Assembly: GCA_021157415.1 (NCBI GenBank)
Contig: JAGGWN010000095.1
Location: forward strand, 1 to 48,908
DNA length: 48,908 nucleotides
Direction of reading: 5' to 3'
Origin: Bacteroidales bacterium
GTDB taxonomy: Bacteria > Bacteroidota > Bacteroidia > Bacteroidales > VadinHA17
The translations under genes were made by a program, and so were the position numbers. The notes beneath the pieces were generated by a model, which had not been told where the DNA came from, ran no database searches, and saw nothing but the letters and a program-made list of their open reading frames with translations. Below, piece by piece: positions 44,113 to 48,908 of this stretch. Each line of letters begins with the position of its first letter. Position 1 is the stretch's first letter.

Positions 44113-44160
44113 CCTGTTTTTGAGCATATTTGGCACAAAAACAGGTTTTTTTATTTTTTT
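44113..44160 (+). terminator. Rho-independent terminator after slyD
   Basis: A 10-bp stem (CCTGTTTTTG at 44113-44122 with CAAAAACAGG at 44136-44145) and a 13-base loop are followed by a T-rich run of 15 bases. It isolates slyD from the symporter gene. Confidence 0.85.
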
Positions 44161-44202
44161 GGTAACCTTTGCGGGTTGGGTATATCTTAAAAACGAACCA
44201 CT

Positions 44203-45477
44203 ATGTGGAAAAAACTACCTCTCATTTGGAAAATCCTTATAGGAATGTTTTTAGGAATGGTATGGGGCGTTTTAGCTCATGCCCTAGGATGGGATAAGTT
44301 TACTACCGATTGGATCAAACCCTGGGGAGTGATATTTTTGAATATGCTGAAACTGATCGCAGTGCCGCTGATCTTTGTTTCACTGATCAGCGGTATTGCC
44401 AGCCTGACCGATATTTCCAAACTCTCTAAAATTGGTGTCAAGACTCTTGTTATTTATGTTCTTACTACTGTTTTTGCCATAACGGTAGGTCTGGCTCTGG
44501 TCAATATTGTAAAGCCCGGAAATACTTTCCCTGAAGAAAAAAAAATCGAATACCAGCAGAAATTTTCCGAATCATTGGCAAACAAGAAATCTGTTGCCGA
44601 ACAAAAAAAACAACAATCGCTGTTACATTTTCTTGTGGATATGGTACCGGAAAATGTCGTAAAAGCTTCTTCGGATAACTCCAAAATGCTGCAAGTGATC
44701 TTTTTTGCCATTGTCTTTGGTATAGCTATGGTTTTGTTACCTGATGAAAAAGTCTCTACGGTAAAACGTTTTATAGATGGTTTGAATGATATCATCCTAA
44801 AGATTATAGATATCTTTATGGGATTTGCTCCCTATGGTGTATTTGCCCTGTTGGCAGCATTGATCGTGGATTTCAGTGCAGATATTGCCCTGTTCAAAGC
44901 ATTAGGCCTGTATTTCCTTACAGTAGTAATCGGGCTGTTTTTCCTAATTCTCTTTTTTTATCCCATGCTGATAAGGATCTTTGTTGGGATTAAACCTGGA
45001 AAATTTTTAAAAGCGCTGTTGCCGGCACAATTGGTTGCTTTTTCTACCAGTTCGAGTGCAGCCACCCTTCCAGTTACAAAAAAACAGGTAGAAAATGAGC
45101 TGCATGTCCATTCGGAAATCTCAAATTTTGTCCTTCCTATCGGCGTGACGATCAATATGGATGGTACCAGTTGTTATCAGGCCATAGCAGCCATTTTTAT
45201 TGCAGAAGTATTTGGAATTGATCTTACCCTGGGTCAGATGCTTATTATCCTGCTGACGGCATTGCTTGCTTCTATTGGTTCACCGGGAGTGCCCGGCGGA
45301 AGTATTGTCATGCTGATTATTGTGCTTACTTCGGTAGGACTCCCACCCGAAGGGATTGCCTTGATCCTGGGAGTCGACCGGCCTCTGGATATGCTCCGTA
45401 CGGCGGTGAATGTAACCGGAGATTCGACCGTGGCCTCGATTGTTGCCAAAGGAGAGGGATTGATCAATAATACCTGA
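44203..45477 (+). CDS. DAACS-family dicarboxylate/amino acid:cation symporter
   Basis: The 424-residue inner-membrane symporter imports glutamate, aspartate or C4-dicarboxylates with Na+ or H+ (GltP/GltT/DctA family). It shows the family's re-entrant loop motifs: AFSTSSSAATLPVT (HP1), INMDGTSCYQAIAAIFIAEVFGIDL (the NMDGT motif), SIGSPGVPGGSIVMLIIVLTSVGLPPEGIALILGVDRPLDMLRTAVNVTGDSTVASIV (HP2 and the substrate-binding Asp and Asn). The region between helices 3 and 4 carries a charged loop (FPEEKKIEYQQKFSESLANKKSVAEQKKQQ). The Asp in the GVDRPLDM motif and NVTGDS are in place, so it should be active. Substrate can not be fixed by sequence. It is a single gene, with a possible hairpin at 45487-45520 as its end. 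Confidence 0.93.
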   Translation: MWKKLPLIWKILIGMFLGMVWGVLAHALGWDKFTTDWIKPWGVIFLNMLKLIAVPLIFVSLISGIASLTDISKLSKIGVKTLVIYVLTTVFAITVGLALVNIVKPGNTFPEEKKIEYQQKFSESLANKKSVAEQKKQQSLLHFLVDMVPENVVKASSDNSKMLQVIFFAIVFGIAMVLLPDEKVSTVKRFIDGLNDIILKIIDIFMGFAPYGVFALLAALIVDFSADIALFKALGLYFLTVVIGLFFLILFFYPMLIRIFVGIKPGKFLKALLPAQLVAFSTSSSAATLPVTKKQVENELHVHSEISNFVLPIGVTINMDGTSCYQAIAAIFIAEVFGIDLTLGQMLIILLTALLASIGSPGVPGGSIVMLIIVLTSVGLPPEGIALILGVDRPLDMLRTAVNVTGDSTVASIVAKGEGLINNT

Positions 45478-45486
45478 TCCCTATCA

Positions 45487-45520
45487 GGCAAAAGAATCCT
45501 TTTATCAAAGGATTTTTGCC
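45487..45520 (+). terminator. Possible terminator hairpin after the symporter
   Basis: GGCAAAAGAATCCTTT and AAAGGATTTTTGCC form a stem with a two-base bulge and the loop TATC. There is no long T-run after it, so it may be only an mRNA-end stabilising hairpin. Confidence 0.4.
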
Positions 45521-45678
45521 ATTTATCAATAGTTTCCCGGTTTTGCATGAAATATCTGCTTTCCGGAGCAACCTTTTTATCTTTTTAAACATCTATCAAT
45601 TAAATAACTATGTTAACTTTTTTAAAGTGTCATAGAGGATGAAGAAAGTAACCGGACAACAATAAAAAACCATATATC

Positions 45679-45900
45679 ATGAAGATCTTATTTGCGAGCA
45701 AAAAGAACAAAAGAAAGGTAACTACCAAAGAAGCGATCCTGAATTACCTGAGAAGCCATGAAAACTCTTCTCTGGGTGAGATTGTCATGAACCTGTCACT
45801 ATCCTATACGGAAGGACTTAATAACCTTTTGGAACTGAAAAATGAAGGGAAGGTGATCAATAATATCTCTCCTTTCAAGTATCGTCTGGCAAGTATCTAG
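45679..45900 (+). CDS. Small winged-helix-like protein
   Basis: The 73-residue protein begins with a basic tail (MKILFASKKNKRKVTTKE), then forms what looks like a winged helix: AILNYLRSHENSS, LGEIVMNLSLSYTEGLNNLLELKNEGKVINNI, SPFKYRLASI. The layout (helix, short helix, recognition-type helix LSYTEGLNNLLELKNEG, strand) is that of small MarR/ArsR-like regulators or of the transcription-regulator relics seen in Bacteroidetes. No effector part is present. I do not recognise its targets. It is alone: 201 bases lie before it and a UUCG-loop terminator follows at 45930. The upstream gap contains no clear -7 box. Confidence 0.7.
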   Translation: MKILFASKKNKRKVTTKEAILNYLRSHENSSLGEIVMNLSLSYTEGLNNLLELKNEGKVINNISPFKYRLASI

Positions 45901-45929
45901 AAATATCAGTTACGAAGAATAGTGCTCAT

Positions 45930-45951
45930 AAGGCCTTCGGGCCTTTTTTTT
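45930..45951 (+). terminator. UUCG-loop terminator
   Basis: The stem AAGGCC-TTCG-GGCCTT with a following T-run is a compact and typical Rho-independent terminator for the small winged-helix gene. Confidence 0.85.
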
Positions 45952-45968
45952 GTCCGGAAGCGGACAAA

Positions 45969-45993
45969 AAAAAACAGGCAAAGCCTGTTTTTT
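45969..45993. terminator. Second terminator, shared or for the minus-strand groES
   Basis: AAAAAACAGGC-AAA-GCCTGTTTTTT is a perfect 11-bp stem with U-runs on both strands. It ends the minus-strand transcript of the glutaredoxin-groES pair and backs up the plus-strand terminator at 45930. Confidence 0.85.
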
Positions 45994-46011
45994 CTTTTTT
46001 CAGGAACAGAT

Positions 46012-46299
46012 TTAAATTTCTTCTGTTTCCACAACTTTTGCCAATATATCGGCATAAGGGATTACCAGGTATTTTTTTCCTTCAAACTCAGTTTCTGTTC
46101 CGGAAAATTCCTTGTAGTAAACCGTGTCGCCAACAGCGATCTCGATGTTCTCAATATTGCTGATTGCTACCACCTTGGCAAATTTCGGTTTCTCTTTTGC
46201 CGAATCGGGAATGATGATTCCGCTGGCCGTCTTTTGTTCTGATTCTGTTTCCTGGATCTCCAGAATAACGTTCTGATTAACTGGTAATAACTCTTTCAT
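46012..46299 (-). CDS. groES: GroES-family co-chaperonin (Cpn10), orphan
   Basis: The 95-residue protein has the Cpn10 fold: LLPVNQNVILEI, then the mobile loop ESEQKTASGIIIPDSAKEKPKFAKVVAI, where SGIII is the hydrophobic contact to GroEL, then GDTVYYKEFSGTETEFEGKKYLVIPYADILAKV. The KEFSGTETEFEGKKYLVI stretch is close to GroES. No groEL follows or precedes, unlike in the standard groESL operon. It lies 23 bases behind the thioredoxin-like/glutaredoxin gene in the same direction and should be transcribed with it. It may be a second GroES that serves the main GroEL, perhaps under redox or stress control (inference), or the single GroES of the genome placed apart from groEL. The gene symbol is a best guess. 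Confidence 0.88.
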   Translation of the reverse strand: MKELLPVNQNVILEIQETESEQKTASGIIIPDSAKEKPKFAKVVAISNIENIEIAVGDTVYYKEFSGTETEFEGKKYLVIPYADILAKVVETEEI

Positions 46300-46322
46300 T
46301 TGTTTCAGGATTTTAAAGTTGT

Positions 46323-46925
46323 TTAATTTTGTATGTCTAATAATTGATCAATTTTTTTCTGGTCGAATCCCACAATCCATTGTCCGTTGATCTCCGTCTG
46401 AGGGACACCTTGTTGACCGGTTTTCCTCACCAGCTCTTCTGCGGCATGCTGGTCGCGGGAGACATCCACATCGCGAAAGGGGATATGGTGGGAGCGAAGA
46501 TAATTCTTCAGGGTATTACACCAGGGACACGTTGGTGTAGAATATACTACAACCCGCTTTTGGGGTTTCCCTTCTTCTCCTGCAGCAGGAGTCGTATAGA
46601 TTAGATTCTCAAAAAGGGTTTTATAGTATTTGGCATCGTTGCATCCCTTGAACGTATTTTTGAATTCTCCTTTTTCAAAGGTAAGCAAGGTGGGGACAGA
46701 GGTGATCCCATAAACAGGATGAACATCTCGCACGTGCGCAACATTTACCATGTGCAGGATGATGTCATTCTTATCATCGGCTGCGGTTTTTATATTCTTG
46801 CGTGCACAGTCGCTCAATTCAGATCCTTCTTTGTAAAGTAGTACATAGGCTTTTTCTTCTTCTGTAATTTTCTCCACCAAGTCCTTGTATGATTTTACAT
46901 GTACCTCTTTTAGCATGGTATCCAT
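46323..46925 (-). CDS. Thioredoxin-like/glutaredoxin hybrid protein
   Basis: The 200-residue protein has two thioredoxin-fold halves. The first (about 7-108) keeps the TSVPTLLTFEKGEF cis-Pro block (P78), but the usual WCxxC is replaced by GSELSDCARKN, leaving one Cys at C40. The second (about 124-198) is a glutaredoxin with an active CPWC (C133-C136), then GVPQTEINGQWIVGFDQKKIDQLL. A TTPAAGEEGKPQKR linker joins them. It should act as a cytoplasmic disulfide or glutathione-type reductase with an added thioredoxin-like docking domain. The frame can be read from a TTG at 46931; ATG 46925 is more likely. It is the first gene of a pair with groES, 23 bases upstream. Promoter box TATCTTTG lies at 47004-47011. 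Confidence 0.9.
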   Translation of the reverse strand: MDTMLKEVHVKSYKDLVEKITEEEKAYVLLYKEGSELSDCARKNIKTAADDKNDIILHMVNVAHVRDVHPVYGITSVPTLLTFEKGEFKNTFKGCNDAKYYKTLFENLIYTTPAAGEEGKPQKRVVVYSTPTCPWCNTLKNYLRSHHIPFRDVDVSRDQHAAEELVRKTGQQGVPQTEINGQWIVGFDQKKIDQLLDIQN

Positions 46926-47003
46926 ATTCAATCTTTTATGATTTAAGTTTTGTTTTGGTTTTTATCATATTTTATGCCAAACGCGTATTCTTGAAAAGTG
47001 GCA

Positions 47004-47011
47004 CAAAGATA
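47004..47011 (-). promoter_or_regulatory. -7 promoter box for the Trx/Grx-groES pair (TATCTTTG)
   Basis: It is an exact TAnnTTTG match on the minus strand, 78 bases before ATG 46925. A TTTC lies 18 bases upstream of it, near the -33 position. The leader is about 70 bases long. Confidence 0.45.
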
Positions 47012-47076
47012 ATGTAAAATTGACAGGAAGAAACCCTAAAATGGCAGATGTTGGAAAAGAAGCTGTCAGGCAGCAG

Positions 47077-48231
47077 TCAGCTTTTCTTAAGAGACATAAA
47101 TGCCCCCGTTTTTATTAGTTTCATCACGGAGGTAACGGATGTCAGGAGGTGATCTTCGGTTTGGCGGATAGCCTCATCCAGTGTCAGGGGATGAGGAGGT
47201 ATGGGAATGATGGCCGTGAATGCTTTTTCCAATGCTTTTTTCCCAGAAAGATCATACCATCCTGTAAAATCAATCACAGGTACATGATACCGGGTTGCCA
47301 GTCGGGCAAGGGACCAGGGAGCTTTTCCAAAAAGGGTTTGCCGGTCGGTCTTTCCTTCGCCGGTCAGTGCCAGGTCTGCAAGCTTCATCTTTGTCTCCAG
47401 TCCCGTGATCTTTTTGACCAGGTCGAATCCTCCCATTGCCTTGGCGCCCAGGAATGTGACCAGGCCTGTAACCAGTCCGCCGGCAGCGCCCCCGTAAGTC
47501 ATGTCAGACACTTCAACATGGAACTGCTTACTGATCATATGTGCCAGATGTTGAAGATTGTTTTCCAGAATAGCTGTCATTTCAGCAGAGGCTCCCTTTT
47601 GGGGAGCATAAACAAGAGCTGCTCCTTCCTCCCCGGTTAAGGGATTGGTTACATCGCAGGCCACCATTATCTTTACTTTGCCAAGTCTCTTGTCCAGCCA
47701 CTTCAGATCAATCCGGGCCAGACGGTTCAACTGGCCTCCGCCCGGCAATAATTCATACCCTTTTTCATCCAGAAAACGTCCCCCCAAAGCCTGTACTGCA
47801 CCCAGACCACCATCTACCGTTGCGCTTCCTCCCGCTCCGATAATAATCTTCCGGCAACGTTGATTCAGCGCCGCTTTGATCAATTCGCCCGTACCATAGG
47901 TAGATGTCATCAGAGGATTCAGCTCGTCTTTTTGCAAATGTTCTATTCCTGAGGCTGCAGACATCTCTATTACAGCTGTATGTCCCTCCTCTGTTAAACC
48001 AAAAAATGAAGTGATGGGTCGCATCAGGGGATCATGGACACGTACTTTTATTTTGCGGCCTCCCACGGCATGCAGAATTGCCTCAGTGAGCCCTTCGCCA
48101 CCATCGGATAACGGAACCTGTATCGTTGTGCTTTCGGGAAATACCTCATGAACGCCTTTGGCCATGATCTTAGATACTTTAACCGAAGACATGCTTCCCT
48201 TGAACGAGTCAGGTGCAATTAGTATTTTCAT
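47077..48231 (-). CDS. glxK: Glycerate kinase (GarK/GlxK type)
   Basis: The 384-residue enzyme phosphorylates D-glycerate to 2-phosphoglycerate with ATP. It starts with MKILIAPDSFKGSMSSVKVSKIMAKGV, the hallmark of class II glycerate kinases, and continues with QVPLSDGGEGLTEAILHAVGG, TSTYGTGELIKAAL, KIIIGAGGSATVDGGLGAVQALGGRF, VACDVTNPLTGEEGAALVYAPQKGA, GGAAGGLVTGLVTFLGAKAMGGFDLV and ALTGEGKTDRQTLFGKAPWSLARLA. It is usually found in glycolate, tartronate or serine-type pathways; here the neighbours give no pathway, and the gene lies alone between the redox pair and the MtaB gene, all on the minus strand. The start ATG 48231 fits the family exactly. Confidence 0.95.
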   Translation of the reverse strand: MKILIAPDSFKGSMSSVKVSKIMAKGVHEVFPESTTIQVPLSDGGEGLTEAILHAVGGRKIKVRVHDPLMRPITSFFGLTEEGHTAVIEMSAASGIEHLQKDELNPLMTSTYGTGELIKAALNQRCRKIIIGAGGSATVDGGLGAVQALGGRFLDEKGYELLPGGGQLNRLARIDLKWLDKRLGKVKIMVACDVTNPLTGEEGAALVYAPQKGASAEMTAILENNLQHLAHMISKQFHVEVSDMTYGGAAGGLVTGLVTFLGAKAMGGFDLVKKITGLETKMKLADLALTGEGKTDRQTLFGKAPWSLARLATRYHVPVIDFTGWYDLSGKKALEKAFTAIIPIPPHPLTLDEAIRQTEDHLLTSVTSVMKLIKTGAFMSLKKS

Positions 48232-48272
48232 GGCACAAAGCAGTAATTATTACCTGTAAGTAAAGATAGGAA

Positions 48273-48908
48273 TTAATTTATTCTTCCCGCCAACACCGGT
48301 TCTTTTTTCCCCTCTTGAATGTCTGTCAGCAGAACGTTTACCGTACTATTGTTACTAGCACGTTCCCGGATGGTTACAGGCACATAATGTTGTCCATACC
48401 CCATGGAGAAGTTTTTCCCTTCTTTTTCAATAAGCACCTTTTGTTGTTTGCCCAGCATGGACCGGTAGTATTGTAGCTTATTTTCCTGTGAGATTTGCCT
48501 GATGATCCTGCTACGTTCGGTCTTGACAGTGTCGGAAACCTGATTTTCCATACGGGCAGCAAGGGTTCCGTCCCTTTTTGAGAACTTGAATGTATGGATA
48601 TGACTGAAGCGGGCCTGACGCGCTATCTCAGCAGATTGTAAGAAATCTTCTTCCGTTTCTCCGGGAAAACCGACAATGATATCGGTCGTGAAATTGAAAT
48701 CGGGATAACGCTTTCGTATGTTTTCCATCATCCCCATAAATGTTTTCACATCATATTTCCGGTGCATCTTTTTCAGAATATTGTCTGATCCTGATTGCAG
48801 GCAAAGATGCAAGTGGGGGGTAAGTTTAGGATGTGCAAAGAGATCAAACAGCTTTTCCCCGAAGCCTTCCGGTTCAATGGAAGAAATACGCAAGCGGAAA
48901 TCTCCAGG
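48273..48908 (-). CDS. mtaB: tRNA methylthiotransferase MtaB type, C-terminal part (cut by window edge)
   Basis: This radical SAM methylthiotransferase adds a methylthio group to t6A37 of tRNA (MtaB) and is relative to MiaB and RimO. The visible 211 codons are the C-terminal half: the second half of the radical SAM domain (PGDFRLRISSIEPEGF, HLHLCLQSGSDNILKKMHRKYDVKTFMGMMENIR, FTTDIIVGFPGETEEDF, RFSHIHTFKFSKRDGTLAARMENQV) and a C-terminal TRAM-like domain (QQKVLIEKE, GYGQHYVPVTIRE, AGRIN). FSHIHTFKFSKRDGT and the ISS-E-P block favour MtaB over MiaB. The N-terminal domain and the CxxxCxxC site lie outside the window. The frame is open to the window edge, so the MRISS start at 48893 (a TTG) is not the real one. 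Confidence 0.9.
   Translation of the reverse strand, partial: PGDFRLRISSIEPEGFGEKLFDLFAHPKLTPHLHLCLQSGSDNILKKMHRKYDVKTFMGMMENIRKRYPDFNFTTDIIVGFPGETEEDFLQSAEIARQARFSHIHTFKFSKRDGTLAARMENQVSDTVKTERSRIIRQISQENKLQYYRSMLGKQQKVLIEKEGKNFSMGYGQHYVPVTIRERASNNSTVNVLLTDIQEGKKEPVLAGRIN

Overview
This window comes from a member of the Bacteroidota (Bacteroidetes), most likely an anaerobic or fermentative member of the Bacteroidales/Marinilabiliales group. The evidence is a TonB-dependent receptor with a carboxypeptidase-regulatory-like N-domain, a GH92 mannosidase relic, a membrane-anchored LytTR regulator and a large TPR protein paired with an outer-membrane barrel. Many genes also lack strong Shine-Dalgarno sites and instead follow -7 boxes of the Bacteroidetes type TAnnTTTG. 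I see no rRNA, tRNA, transposase, prophage or CRISPR array. Most genes are single-copy core or metabolic genes; the accessory signals are small repeats and two decayed genes.

Layout. 1-5.7 kb: a Lys-rich putative winged-helix protein, a GH92 gene broken by an internal deletion, a membrane LytTR regulator, a nitronate-monooxygenase-like flavoprotein, and convergent to it a ferredoxin and an FtsE-type ATPase. 6-13 kb: a 1044-aa TPR protein translationally coupled to an outer-membrane barrel protein, then gyrB. 13-17.7 kb: a xylose catabolic cluster (xylulokinase, xylose isomerase, sugar symporter) directly behind gyrB. 17.8-25 kb: a CocE/NonD secreted hydrolase, ornithine aminotransferase, a nitroreductase remnant, a TonB-dependent receptor, a YjbQ protein and a lipoprotein. 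25-31 kb: a PiT-type phosphate transporter with a PhoU-like tail, a single-domain response regulator, a divergent Crp/Fnr regulator with a clear palindromic operator candidate, and gamma-glutamyltransferase. 31-36 kb: an unrecognised membrane-anchored protein, an omega-amidase-type nitrilase and a GlcD/Fe-S oxidoreductase.

36.2-41.6 kb holds the most coherent metabolic unit: pta, a divergent 3-hydroxyacyl-CoA dehydrogenase, ackA, ptb and buk in one co-directional run. It places two acyl-CoA/acyl-phosphate/kinase ATP-generating branches (acetate and butyrate or branched-chain acids) together with one odd dehydrogenase. 41.5-42.8 kb is rich in tandem repeats and carries an SDR oxidoreductase. 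42.8-48.9 kb holds a small outer-membrane barrel, a SlyD-type prolyl isomerase, a dicarboxylate/glutamate symporter, a small winged-helix-like protein, a thioredoxin-like/glutaredoxin hybrid upstream of a GroES paralogue, glycerate kinase, and the end of an MtaB-type tRNA methylthiotransferase cut by the window edge.

I found no obviously new multi-gene defence or mobile system. The best leads are the dual acyl-kinase operon with its atypical dehydrogenase, the Crp/Fnr operator between two divergent regulators, the redox hybrid plus orphan GroES pair, the TPR/barrel pair, the 386-aa unknown protein, and a family of short GC-rich intergenic repeats that includes a CRISPR-like but non-CRISPR 28-bp tandem array.
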